A stretch of DNA of 64,000 nucleotides from a virus: positions 1-64,000 of the IMG/VR virus record IMGVR_UViG_3300020473_000024, one strand, 5' to 3'. The position numbers were made by a program, and so were the translations under genes. Shown one piece after another: positions 1 through 7,657 of the stretch (within the stretch, counting starts at the first letter, position 1; every line of letters begins with the position of its first letter). The notes beneath the pieces are model-generated. The model saw only the letters and a list, made by a program, of their open reading frames with translations, searched no databases and had not been told where the DNA came from.

Positions 1-90
1 CCTGACGCATGGCAAACAACCTCTTTGTCCATCTCTCAAAGTGAGTTTGCTTCCTTTGCTGAAGGGAGAGTGGTTGTCGAGGAGGTGTAA
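1..90 (+). CDS. C-terminal end of a baseplate-type protein (partial)
   Basis: The reading frame is open from base 1 and ends at TAA 88-90; the visible C-terminus reads ...FASFAEGRVVVEEV. The stop overlaps the ATG of the next gene (TAATG), so the two are translationally coupled. In many myophages the gene before a DUF2612-like protein is a baseplate J-like protein, so that is the likely identity, but 29 residues are too few to prove it. Confidence 0.5.
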   Translation, partial: PDAWQTTSLSISQSEFASFAEGRVVVEEV

Positions 91-896
91 TGATACCTAC
101 AAAAAGAGACTTTTCCACAGACGCTTTAGACAAGCTTTTGTGGCAATTCCAAGATAAAAACACTATAGAGACCTTCCTTGAAGCTCTTTGTGATCAATTA
201 GGGATAGTCCAAGAGGATCTATTCAATATAGTTGAAAACTTTAGTATAGAGGATGGTTATGATTACTTGCTAGATATGGTGGGTAAGATTGTAGGAGCTA
301 AGAGACTGGGAAGACCAGATGAAGAGTATAGGGATGCTATTAAACTAAAGATCCTTTTCAACACTTCTAATGGTACTCCTAATAAAATCTTAGAGGCTCT
401 GGCAACCGCTACAACAGCGACAGAAGTGGATATGTGGGAACACTACCCTTTGGCTTGCACTTACTATACAAACGGGGATTCTGTTCCCTCTAACTTAGTT
501 AAAGCTATCAAGTCAGCCTCCCCAGCCACTTGTAACGTTGTGATATATACAGATCCAGAAGAAAACTCTCTAATTCCTTCGGAGTTGGACGTAGATCTAT
601 TGCTCCTTATTGATCATGAAGGGAATGAGTTCGTTACAAATAACGATGACAATATTGAAGCGGCTAACTTAAATTCAACTCTTAATGAAAACCCTGAGAG
701 AAGTATTCTAAGTGAGTATACTTACGGAGAAGGGAGTGGGGTAGACAGATCAACCAAAGATGGTTTAGGAATACTTGTGGAAGTGGCAAGAGAAGGAAGC
801 CAGTATTCACAAGAGCAATTACAATTAATAGGTTCATCTAATAACTGGTGGATAACGATGAACTACACAGTTCCAAATATGTTAAGTGGAGTATAA
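90..896 (+). CDS. DUF2612-like baseplate protein
   Basis: A 268-residue protein. The N-terminal half (residues 25-140) has the pattern of the DUF2612 phage family: acidic helices, then a Lys-rich helix, a GTPN turn and a Thr/Ala-rich helix before a MWEHYP segment. Members sit next to baseplate J-like proteins in contractile-tail phages and are thought to form part of the baseplate wedge or fibre connector. The position between a putative baseplate gene and the tailspike fits. The acidic C-terminal third is not recognised. It starts by TAATG overlap with the previous gene and its stop lies just before the tailspike start. Confidence 0.55.
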   Translation: MIPTKRDFSTDALDKLLWQFQDKNTIETFLEALCDQLGIVQEDLFNIVENFSIEDGYDYLLDMVGKIVGAKRLGRPDEEYRDAIKLKILFNTSNGTPNKILEALATATTATEVDMWEHYPLACTYYTNGDSVPSNLVKAIKSASPATCNVVIYTDPEENSLIPSELDVDLLLLIDHEGNEFVTNNDDNIEAANLNSTLNENPERSILSEYTYGEGSGVDRSTKDGLGILVEVAREGSQYSQEQLQLIGSSNNWWITMNYTVPNMLSGV

Positions 897-897
897 T

Positions 898-2811
898 ATG
901 ACAATAACAGATCAATTCCAACAAGCGGCAGATAAAGCCACTAATGCCAGTGAAATAGCTCACGATTGGGCGAACGGAGACGAGAACACAGAGATCCCTA
1001 CTGAGAGTGGCTCACTACCATCAATTAAGAAGTACATGAAAGACAATACTACAGATGTTTTCGCCCGTATGCCAATCACGGCTGATAGTCTTGTTGACTT
1101 GCTTAATATGCCATTTATCGACGGGCGCACTTATTCTAATAATGGTTTTTATCCAGACTCAGCAGTCGGTGGTGGAACATGGAAAGCTGTTTCGAATGCT
1201 GACTTAACTCAAAATAACGGTGGTACGTTTGTATCCGTTGCGGCATTGCAGGCGTGGTATGATGCCGCTGTTGCGGACGGGGGTGTTACTACTGCTAATT
1301 TGCAAGCTAATTTAAGTACGCTGTTCGCGGCTGGAACAGGTACGGGCGATGCTTTTGTTCGGGAAAAATCAGCAGAGGTAAAGGTTAGCCAGTACGGGGC
1401 TACTGGATCCAACCCTGAGTCGGACAAAATAGCTTGCATAGCCTGCGTAGCTTCAAAAAAAGATGTGCATTTCGATATAAAAGAAATAACCATTCCGACA
1501 TTATCAAATGGCGAGTCTCTTTTTCAGCTAGATAGCACTTATAAAAATATCAAGCACAGAGGTCCATGTAGATTTATAACTGATGGAGTTCTGGGTCGGT
1601 ATAACTTTTTGTACGAGCCAAAAGGCTGCGAAGATATAACTGTAGAAGATATACAAGGCGAGGATACGGTAAATAAATCGGAGGTAATGACTGCTCAGGG
1701 TGGGTTAGTGTTCTGCCGAGTTAATGATATTGCATCAGGAGACCGAGGATGTGTTCGTTTTCGCATGGTAAGACCAGCTATGTTTGGTGGAGGCGCTATT
1801 TTTCAGCCGATTGGCGCAACAAACGGAACAGACGCCCTAGAGTGCTCAATAATAGACGGGCACGCGGAAGATACGTATTACGCTATTAACTGCGCTGCAT
1901 CTGGCACTGGATTAAAAGCAAATATAAAATGCGTTAATGTTAAGAGGGCGTACTTTCCTTATGATGTTAGCAATCAAGATGTGATTATTGATTCCGAGAA
2001 TCCAGCATCATCTAACGCTCACTTTCTTTTTAAAACATACGACCCATTAAAGGGTCTTCGTGATATTACAGCTGTACTACGGATAAAAGGAGATACATCT
2101 GCTGGCTTAGGGCGGCTTGTTTTTGAGCATCAAGATGAGGCTACCGATAGTTCTATTATAGAAAACATAGATGTTACATTGTTTGATGAAAGGACGCTTG
2201 ATACAGAATCGGTATTTTTCCGCTCATACGCTAACCCAACCACGGTTAGGGCAGCAACTAATTGTGTATGGAGAAATATTACTATAAGGGGGTCTGCTAA
2301 TGGCTTGTACTTTTTCAGTAAGTCTACTAGACCTGTTGTCCTTGAATGGCTAGCAAGTGATCCAAAGGATGGCAGCTACGTAGGAGTTCAAGATCTTTTT
2401 TCATATAAAAAAATGTTTCTCAATAGCACATACTCAGAAGTGCTATTTAGGCAAGGCGTTGATTACTACACCAGCTTTGCAGAAGGTGTTAGTGGCACTG
2501 GATTAGATTACCTTTTCCCCTTGGGGAGAATGTTAAAAACAACCGCAGATACTAGCGTTACGGCTCGCTTTAAGTTAACCTTATTTCAGGGTTCTGAATC
2601 ATCAATGAGCAATCACACTTGTTATGAATTTGATGCGTTGTGTAGATATTCTGGCGGCACTGTTTCAATAACAAAAAGTGCTGACAGAAACCTTTTAAGT
2701 AATGCAACACCTATAACAGCAACAGTCACAGCATCTGGCGATGGGATAAGATTTCAGTCGCCTGTATTGGGTTCAAACCAGTTTCTTGTAATAACAGCGT
2801 TGCTTATGTAA
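898..2811 (+). CDS. Tailspike / receptor-binding protein, probable beta-helix
   Basis: I choose ATG 898 (MTITDQFQQ) because GGAG lies 7 bases upstream; a GTG at 886 in the same frame would sit inside the preceding gene. The N-terminal ~95 residues (GRTYSNNGFYP...VGGGTWKAV) resemble virion-anchoring domains of enterobacterial and vibrio tailspikes. From about residue 160 a VSQYGATGSNPESD segment, typical of the start of pectate-lyase-fold spikes, leads into a repetitive Ile/Val/Asp-rich region expected to form a right-handed beta-helix that binds or cleaves capsule or O-antigen. Codon use is richer in GC-ending and CGC/GCG codons than the neighbouring structural genes, suggesting module exchange. 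The enzymatic activity cannot be told from the sequence. Confidence 0.75.
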   Translation: MTITDQFQQAADKATNASEIAHDWANGDENTEIPTESGSLPSIKKYMKDNTTDVFARMPITADSLVDLLNMPFIDGRTYSNNGFYPDSAVGGGTWKAVSNADLTQNNGGTFVSVAALQAWYDAAVADGGVTTANLQANLSTLFAAGTGTGDAFVREKSAEVKVSQYGATGSNPESDKIACIACVASKKDVHFDIKEITIPTLSNGESLFQLDSTYKNIKHRGPCRFITDGVLGRYNFLYEPKGCEDITVEDIQGEDTVNKSEVMTAQGGLVFCRVNDIASGDRGCVRFRMVRPAMFGGGAIFQPIGATNGTDALECSIIDGHAEDTYYAINCAASGTGLKANIKCVNVKRAYFPYDVSNQDVIIDSENPASSNAHFLFKTYDPLKGLRDITAVLRIKGDTSAGLGRLVFEHQDEATDSSIIENIDVTLFDERTLDTESVFFRSYANPTTVRAATNCVWRNITIRGSANGLYFFSKSTRPVVLEWLASDPKDGSYVGVQDLFSYKKMFLNSTYSEVLFRQGVDYYTSFAEGVSGTGLDYLFPLGRMLKTTADTSVTARFKLTLFQGSESSMSNHTCYEFDALCRYSGGTVSITKSADRNLLSNATPITATVTASGDGIRFQSPVLGSNQFLVITALLM

Positions 2812-2988
2812 CATAAATTATAAGATCTAAACAGAGGAAACATAGTGTCAAAAATCTTTGCACTTTAGCACAAGAGCATAAACAAATGCAAACACTCTAC
2901 TTAGAGCGCGAGAAAAGAAAAGGTCTTTAGCCTTTGAATAATCCAAACCAGTAAGATACACACGTAGTCTTTTACAAAAAGGTGAGAA
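2812..2988 (+). other. Non-coding gap after the tailspike
   Basis: 177 bases with no convincing gene. Only very short open frames occur (for example 13 codons from 2887), none with a Shine-Dalgarno site. It may be scar sequence from tail-fibre module exchange. The ribosome binding site of the next gene (AGGTGAG) is at its end. Confidence 0.4.
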
Positions 2989-3474
2989 ATGATTGTAACA
3001 AAATACCCAGAGTGGGCTACTGAAGATACAGTAGATCCTACTACAGGGGCAGAAAATAAACTAGAGCCAATAGTAGAATTTAAGCTAGATGGCTTACAAA
3101 AAGGAGAGCCTTTACCAAGGGCTTTCCTTAATTACCAATTTAATCTAATTGACCAGTGGATAAAACAGTTAGATTCTTCTTTAAACTATAGTGTGGTTGC
3201 TCCCGATGGAGATACAACACCAGATGTTGAAGCATATTCAACCCTAGTGTTATCCAACACTAGTGCCACTACGATTACAGATTTCGATACTACTGAAGTA
3301 GAAAGGGAGTTGGTCGTTATAGCTACAAATAGCAATTCAACTATTGAAAATAACACTAACATATCTCTAGAAGGATCTACTAATCTAACTTTAAACACCA
3401 ACGATGTTATCACTCTAAGAAAAATAGAGAGCATAGGAGATGTCTGGATTGAAGTAAGTAGGAGTATCAAGTAA
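2989..3474 (+). CDS. Putative tail-fibre associated protein
   Basis: 161 residues. The N-terminal half (PEWATED...GEPLPRAFLNYQFNLIDQW) is a pattern found in short phage tail-appendage proteins, where it marks a conserved adaptor region. The C-terminal half is Thr/Asn/Ser-rich with alternating beta-strand character, typical of a fibre shaft. SD AGGTGAG precedes the ATG. The stop overlaps the next ATG. Function is inferred from composition and position. Confidence 0.5.
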   Translation: MIVTKYPEWATEDTVDPTTGAENKLEPIVEFKLDGLQKGEPLPRAFLNYQFNLIDQWIKQLDSSLNYSVVAPDGDTTPDVEAYSTLVLSNTSATTITDFDTTEVERELVVIATNSNSTIENNTNISLEGSTNLTLNTNDVITLRKIESIGDVWIEVSRSIK

Positions 3475-4388
3475 TGGCTAGAGTACAGGTACAAGATCTT
3501 AATGAAAAGTTGGAGTTAGCTGATATTGACTTCCTGCATATTAAGGACGGTGCTAGTGGTATTGACTATAAGTTTACTTTCAGTAATTTTGAATTACCCA
3601 CTACTAACCCTACTCGACAAACCGTGTCAAATTTAGGGAGTGTTGCTTTTGACAACTTAGTTCCTCTCGTCCGTGGGGGAACTGGATCTTCTACAGCGGC
3701 AGGAGCTAGGACAAACTTAGGGCTTGGCACTGCCGCTACAAAAGACTACGGAAGATCTCTTGGAAATCTAGTAGAGGTAGGCAGTTTTGGGTTAGGTTCA
3801 ACCTCAGACGGGGATAGTTTAAGTGGATCTATCGATTCTTCCTCTATCCCAGCAGGGGACTATAAGGTTTCCAGCAACTCTGGGGTATACCCAGTAGGAG
3901 TATCTACGTCTGGAGTGCTATCTGTTATTCGTTATAATGGAGATGTTATTGTACAAAAATATGCACCTAACAACAGTTTTAGACGATTTGAAAGAACTAT
4001 AGAGGGTGCGGTTGTAGGTGATTGGCGAGAGGTTGCTTTTGCAGGAGAAGATATCACGTTTAGAGATATCATTGGTAGGAATATTGATGCTACTGGATAT
4101 TTGCGTGGTTCAGACCCATCCCTGAAGTCCCGTAAACAAGTAGTGAGTGATATAACTCGTGAAGATTTAGACAGTATTGCTCTCTACTACTTCCGCTGGA
4201 AGGACATGCAAGAGGTTGATGAGTCTATCAGAGGCACTGAAGATATTGGTGTTATGGCTGATGAGGTACAGAGAATATTCCCAGAGTGTGTCACTGTGCG
4301 TAGTAATGGAACACTAGCTGTTGACTACGCTAAGTTCGCTACATGCTTCACTCTAGCAGATTACAAACTCAGGAGAGAGGGTAAATAA
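3474..4388 (+). CDS. Tail fibre with C-terminal S74 intramolecular chaperone
   Basis: 304 residues. Residues 60-90 carry the phage fibre motif LVRGGTGSSTAAGARTNLGL. The last ~92 residues form a peptidase S74 (endosialidase-type) domain: GSDPSLKSRK at 212-221, supplying the probable catalytic Ser213 and Lys218, followed by a YYFRW strand, an IGVMADEVQRIFPE segment and VDYAKF. S74 domains trimerise fibres and then cut themselves off, so the mature fibre probably ends near residue 212. Start and stop overlap the neighbours (TAATG), so production is coupled to the other fibre genes. Confidence 0.85.
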   Translation: MARVQVQDLNEKLELADIDFLHIKDGASGIDYKFTFSNFELPTTNPTRQTVSNLGSVAFDNLVPLVRGGTGSSTAAGARTNLGLGTAATKDYGRSLGNLVEVGSFGLGSTSDGDSLSGSIDSSSIPAGDYKVSSNSGVYPVGVSTSGVLSVIRYNGDVIVQKYAPNNSFRRFERTIEGAVVGDWREVAFAGEDITFRDIIGRNIDATGYLRGSDPSLKSRKQVVSDITREDLDSIALYYFRWKDMQEVDESIRGTEDIGVMADEVQRIFPECVTVRSNGTLAVDYAKFATCFTLADYKLRREGK

Positions 4389-5068
4389 TGGCAATAGGTA
4401 TTCAAACGAGTGTAAGCCCTTATGAAGACTTTGATGATCTGTTTGAGCAAAGGATTTCAGGAGACCCCACAGTAGCAACTACTGGTGTCCAGACCTCTGG
4501 AGGTAGTGATATAAGTAATAGATATGTTCCTCTATCTTTCGGGGGAACAGCTATTGCTAACGACACTGGTGTTCAAAACAGCGCTGGAGATGATTGTCGT
4601 GATTTGTTTGCTGGAATAGGTACAGTTACTAGGGTACAAGCCCCTTGGGATGGATTAGATTACAGTGTAAGCTCCTTAGAGTCTGGATCGTCTACTGCGA
4701 GAGCTATACTAACTTTTTCACTAAATAACGACAAGAGCTTTTTGTTTGATGACTCTGGTAGCTCAACAAACACTATTAGTGGCATTCCAGTGGCTACTGG
4801 GGATTGGCTTGATAGTGGGTCTGTTTCTAGTTATGAGGCGAGAGTAAGCCTAGTATTCGACATAAATAACGGAGGTCAGATAAACAATGAAATGTCCTCT
4901 TTTGTCAGCCTTGGGACGTCTAGATCCTTGGTGATTGACTGTGCTAACAACCTTGGTGTAACACAAAAAGCTGGTACTGCCACTGTAGAAGTAAGACGTT
5001 CTTCTGATAATCAAATTGTTTCGACCAGTACATTTAGTTTTGATGTTAGAGCCGAAGGAACTAGTTAA
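4388..5068 (+). CDS. Putative virion structural protein
   Basis: 226 residues, Ser/Thr/Gly-rich and predicted all-beta, with a repeated TGVQ(T/N)S phrase near residues 32-62. There is no signal peptide or membrane segment. Its place between the S74 fibre and the lysis genes, with TAATG coupling to the fibre, suggests a tail or fibre accessory protein. Not recognised as a named family. Confidence 0.45.
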   Translation: MAIGIQTSVSPYEDFDDLFEQRISGDPTVATTGVQTSGGSDISNRYVPLSFGGTAIANDTGVQNSAGDDCRDLFAGIGTVTRVQAPWDGLDYSVSSLESGSSTARAILTFSLNNDKSFLFDDSGSSTNTISGIPVATGDWLDSGSVSSYEARVSLVFDINNGGQINNEMSSFVSLGTSRSLVIDCANNLGVTQKAGTATVEVRRSSDNQIVSTSTFSFDVRAEGTS

Positions 5069-5089
5069 TATTAACATAAGAGGTGAATA

Positions 5090-5362
5090 ATGGTTAGTTG
5101 GTTATTATTTTTAATATTTGCTTTGCTTCAAGTGGCAGATGTACGCACCACTGATAAAGCGATCTTAGAGGGTGCTATCGAAGCTAACCCTGTTGTAAGA
5201 TGGGTCATGGACAAGCTAGGAGACAGGTGGTGGTTGGTTAAACTATTACCTCTGGCTGGTGGGGTGGTGTTATTAGCCCACCAAGCTTGGATGGCTCTCT
5301 TAGTTTTAAATGTAATTTTTGGTTTTGTTGTTTGGCACAACTACAAACTTGGGAGTAAGTAA
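5090..5362 (+). CDS. Small membrane protein, DUF5658-like
   Basis: 90 residues with an N-terminal hydrophobic helix (about 3-20) and two more (about 52-85). The pattern VADVRTTDKAIL..GAIEANPVVRW (an Asp-Thr helix followed by EANP) is typical of DUF5658 membrane proteins. SD AGAGGTG lies before the ATG. It opens the lysis block, so a holin-related or membrane-modifying role is possible, but this is inference from position. Confidence 0.5.
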   Translation: MVSWLLFLIFALLQVADVRTTDKAILEGAIEANPVVRWVMDKLGDRWWLVKLLPLAGGVVLLAHQAWMALLVLNVIFGFVVWHNYKLGSK

Positions 5363-5679
5363 TGTCAGCAGAGACAGGCATCTTAGCAATTTTAGTTAAG
5401 TACCTGTGGTGGGGAATAACTGCCGTTTTTGGGTTTTTATTCGCTTGGGTATTTAAGCGTATAAATGATACCTACACCAAACAGGAGACAGACGAGAGGA
5501 TCGAGTTAAGTCTCAAAGAGGTGTTAATGACAGTTAAATGGCATGGACAACAAATAGAGAAGCTAAATATCTTACTTGAGAAGATTGTCGATAAAGACAC
5601 TCAGGATGGTAAGGATATGGCGAGTCTGTCCCAGAAAGTAGATAATATTATCGAAAGGATGGATAGAGAGAGTCGCTAA
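5362..5679 (+). CDS. Membrane-anchored coiled-coil protein (possible holin/antiholin)
   Basis: 105 residues: one transmembrane helix (about 9-29), then a charged amphipathic helix to the C-terminus with heptad character. This single-TM plus coiled-coil plan resembles haemolysin XhlA-like or class III holin-associated proteins. TAATG overlaps link it to both neighbours in the lysis block. The role is inferred. Confidence 0.45.
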   Translation: MSAETGILAILVKYLWWGITAVFGFLFAWVFKRINDTYTKQETDERIELSLKEVLMTVKWHGQQIEKLNILLEKIVDKDTQDGKDMASLSQKVDNIIERMDRESR

Positions 5680-6269
5680 TGTTCACTCCTCTCTATTATA
5701 TTGTTGTGGGGTGTATCACCACCCTGCTTCAATTAAATTGGAAGAGAAGGATATACTCAGCTATGTTCTTCTTACTTCTGATATTTGCACCTAAACTAAG
5801 GGAATTATATGAAATAGACTACGAAACATTCTACTTATTATTATCTCTCGCTTGGATCTCTGTTGTCTTTATTCTAGAGAAAAATAGAGTGAGGTTATTC
5901 TTTTTCACCGCAGGAGTGGTGGTAGCCTCTCATTTTAGTGTAGATTTAATATTAAGAATTGGCAGTGTTGAGTTAGTTGTTTTTGGACTAATGTGGCACA
6001 CTTATATTGATAGGTGGGTCAGTAGAAATAAGGAGGGGATAAAGAGTGGGTCTTCTAAAGTATTGGAAATGGGGAGTAATGTTATTTTTGCTAACCGTAG
6101 CAGGAACACTATATTACTTGAACCAAAACCTCACCACCTCGTTGAACGAGAAAGAAAAACAGATCGTCAGATTAGAAGAATCGAACAAAAGCTTGCAGAG
6201 TACGATGAAGACGATGCAGGAGAGGTACGAGAATCAATCTCTGAGGCTAGAAAAACTCTCAGGGGATAG
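5679..6269 (+). CDS. Multi-pass membrane protein, C-terminus overlapping Rz
   Basis: 196 residues. The first ~120 contain four or five hydrophobic segments, separated by charged loops. The last 75 residues are hydrophilic and encoded by DNA that also encodes the N-terminus of the spanin Rz in the +1 frame (6046-6269). The long overlap leaves open whether the true end of this protein is fully used. Candidate holin or other lysis membrane protein; no family recognised. Confidence 0.5.
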   Translation: MFTPLYYIVVGCITTLLQLNWKRRIYSAMFFLLLIFAPKLRELYEIDYETFYLLLSLAWISVVFILEKNRVRLFFFTAGVVVASHFSVDLILRIGSVELVVFGLMWHTYIDRWVSRNKEGIKSGSSKVLEMGSNVIFANRSRNTILLEPKPHHLVERERKTDRQIRRIEQKLAEYDEDDAGEVRESISEARKTLRG

Positions 6270-6492
6270 TAGGGTACTACAAGAGACAAATAATCGTCTC
6301 AGGAATGAATTAGGAGGGTATAAAGACCGTGAAAAAGTTGTTCTTGCAAAGCCTGAGCTTATTGAGCGCAGGACTAATGATGCTGTTCATAAGCTCGTGC
6401 GCGAGTATGAGTGCTCCACCTCAACCACAGGTTGTGAAGGAAGTAATAGTGAAACCAGAGAGACCAGCAAAGATAAATCCAATAGAGATTGA
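6046..6492 (+). CDS. Rz: Rz-like inner-membrane spanin (i-spanin)
   Basis: 148 residues starting at GTG 6046, chosen because a strong SD (AGGAGG, 6031-6036) lies 9 bases upstream. One N-terminal transmembrane helix (about 8-26) is followed by a long coiled coil (about 30-95), the standard i-spanin design. With the o-spanin encoded in its 3' part it would fuse inner and outer membranes in the last step of lysis. It overlaps the upstream membrane gene by 224 bases and the o-spanin by 164, so part of the DNA is read in two frames at each end. Confidence 0.8.
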   Translation: MGLLKYWKWGVMLFLLTVAGTLYYLNQNLTTSLNEKEKQIVRLEESNKSLQSTMKTMQERYENQSLRLEKLSGDSRVLQETNNRLRNELGGYKDREKVVLAKPELIERRTNDAVHKLVREYECSTSTTGCEGSNSETRETSKDKSNRD

Positions 6493-6703
6493 TTACCTCA
6501 CAGTTACACAGGGTAATATGGAGGATAAGATCCTCACAGGGTCAGCCTATCAGTGCCTCTCTTGGTCAGATTATTTAACATTAGCACAATGGGAACAAGA
6601 GAAACTACGTTGGATAAGACAGACTAATTTAATATTAGACTACTATGAAAACAGGTTGAAGGAAATAGACAATGGAAAAGAAGCCTCTCCACCAGAAGAT
6701 TAA
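6329..6703 (+). CDS. Rz1: Rz1-like outer-membrane lipoprotein spanin (o-spanin)
   Basis: 124 residues from GTG 6329. The signal peptide ends in a lipobox (LFISSC, Cys24) and is followed by a proline-rich stretch (APPQP), both hallmarks of Rz1. Its 5' part is nested in Rz in another frame, as in lambda. It is longer than lambda Rz1 because of an extra ~80-residue helical region after the Pro-rich part, which reads without overlap from 6493. The acidic C-terminus overlaps the next gene by 32 bases. Confidence 0.8.
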   Translation: MKKLFLQSLSLLSAGLMMLFISSCASMSAPPQPQVVKEVIVKPERPAKINPIEIDYLTVTQGNMEDKILTGSAYQCLSWSDYLTLAQWEQEKLRWIRQTNLILDYYENRLKEIDNGKEASPPED

Positions 6704-6914
6704 GGACTACAGGGTAGTGAGTATACTTGCCCTTATCTTTATCTCTTACTTGCTGTATGAGGTTGTTCACTGGACTATGACATCAAATCCGACTGAGCTT
6801 GGTAGTGCGGTTGCAGTGTCAGGTATTATAGCTGGCTTGGTGGGCGCATGGAAGTTCACTCTGGAGTTTGCTAGATCCCGAAGTAATGATAATGGACAAT
6901 CAAGTAGCGAGTAA
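6672..6914 (+). CDS. Small two-helix membrane protein, holin candidate
   Basis: 80 residues with two hydrophobic helices (about 14-34 and 44-64), a basic N-terminus (MEKKPLHQKIKDYR) and a polar, Ser-rich C-terminus. This is the topology of class II holins. It is the last gene of the lysis block, directly followed by a terminator. No conserved holin motif is visible, so the assignment rests on topology and position. Confidence 0.5.
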   Translation: MEKKPLHQKIKDYRVVSILALIFISYLLYEVVHWTMTSNPTELGSAVAVSGIIAGLVGAWKFTLEFARSRSNDNGQSSSE

Positions 6915-6916
6915 AT

Positions 6917-6955
6917 AAAAAGCCCCAATCCGTTAGGAAAGGGGCTTTATTTTTA
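6917..6955 (+). terminator. Rho-independent terminator closing the structural/lysis operon
   Basis: AAAGCCCC (6919-6926) pairs with GGGGCTTT (6941-6948) around a 14-base loop, followed by a T-rich run. The complementary strand has A/T flanks on the other side, and a convergent minus-strand gene ends at 6953, so it may work in both directions. Confidence 0.85.
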
Positions 6956-7114
6956 TTCAATTTCTACGTTATCGGCAAATTCAACAATGAAAATGTAAGT
7001 AGACTCGCCAGTTTGTCTAACTGAGTCTAAACTCACTCTGCCCCCTTGCTCTTGATAAGTCAACAGCTTAGTTGCGAAGTCGTGCAAGGAATAACACTTA
7101 ATCAATTTTTCCAT
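6953..7114 (-). CDS. Hypothetical protein, 53 aa
   Basis: ATG at 7114 overlaps the stop of the upstream gene (TAATG). The protein starts MEKLIKCYSLHDFATKLL and ends FADNVEIE: one helix and two predicted strands, no metal-binding or membrane motifs. It is the last gene of the leftward operon and its stop touches the terminator. Function unknown. Confidence 0.6.
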   Translation of the reverse strand: MEKLIKCYSLHDFATKLLTYQEQGGRVSLDSVRQTGESTYIFIVEFADNVEIE

Positions 7115-7467
7115 TAAGCTTCAATCTCTCCTAATTTCTCATAAGCAGACTTTTTCAAATCCCCTTTATTAAGTGACCCGTCTAGCTCCACACCAATCTC
7201 GCTGAAAGCTTCTATGATGGTTGCTTTAGTGCCTCCCTCGATAATATCAATGTATTCTTCTCTATCAAATACACTTTCATCTGGTTCAGTGGTATACTCC
7301 TCTTGCTGAGGTGGTGTCTCTACCTCTTCTACAACACCATTTGTCTTAAAGATAACCAACCCACCATTAATCATAACGGTTTTTTCTAGAATGGTTTCTC
7401 CATTCGCCCCAGCTTCAGCGGCAAGACGCAAAGCGTCTGCCACTCCTTTTCCTTCATATTTCTTCAT
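7114..7467 (-). CDS. Hypothetical protein with SAP-like C-terminal helices
   Basis: 117 residues from ATG 7467, which has AAGGAG 5 bases upstream; a GTG two codons earlier overlaps the SD and is unlikely. A short beta-rich N-terminal half is followed by an acidic Pro/Glu linker and a C-terminal helical segment (SLNKGDLKKSAYEKLGE) resembling a SAP or Rho-N fold. A nucleic-acid role is possible but unproven. Confidence 0.5.
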   Translation of the reverse strand: MKKYEGKGVADALRLAAEAGANGETILEKTVMINGGLVIFKTNGVVEEVETPPQQEEYTTEPDESVFDREEYIDIIEGGTKATIIEAFSEIGVELDGSLNKGDLKKSAYEKLGEIEA

Positions 7468-7476
7468 AATCACTCC

Positions 7477-7545
7477 TTAAATATCTTGTGTACTTGTGTC
7501 ACACCCATTCTCTTGTGTGCCAAACCCCCAGTCTTCTTCATGCAC
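7477..7545 (-). CDS. Very small ORF, 22 aa
   Basis: GTG 7545 is preceded by a strong SD (AAAGGAGG, 8 bases upstream) and the frame runs 22 codons to TAA. It overlaps the end of the next upstream small gene by 8 bases. The peptide is acidic and polar. It may be a real microprotein or only a link in translational coupling. Confidence 0.35.
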   Translation of the reverse strand: MHEEDWGFGTQENGCDTSTQDI

Positions 7546-7648
7546 CTGTAAAACCTCCTTTATCGTGCTCGACTACGGGGTGATCTTCTTTAGAGATACC
7601 ATCTCCCCATCCTATTAAAATACCAAAAGCATACTGGTCAGTTTTCAT
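7538..7648 (-). CDS. Hypothetical small protein, 36 aa
   Basis: ATG 7648 has GGAGAC 4 bases upstream. The 36-residue product begins MKTDQYAFGILIGWGDGIS. It lies 9 bases downstream of nrdA in the same operon. The spacing and SD support translation; the function is unknown. Confidence 0.45.
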   Translation of the reverse strand: MKTDQYAFGILIGWGDGISKEDHPVVEHDKGGFTGA

Positions 7649-7657
7649 ATTGTCTCC

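Noticed and set aside
1209-1493. Minus-strand open frame inside the tailspike
   Set aside because: Antisense shadow of the tailspike frame with no SD.
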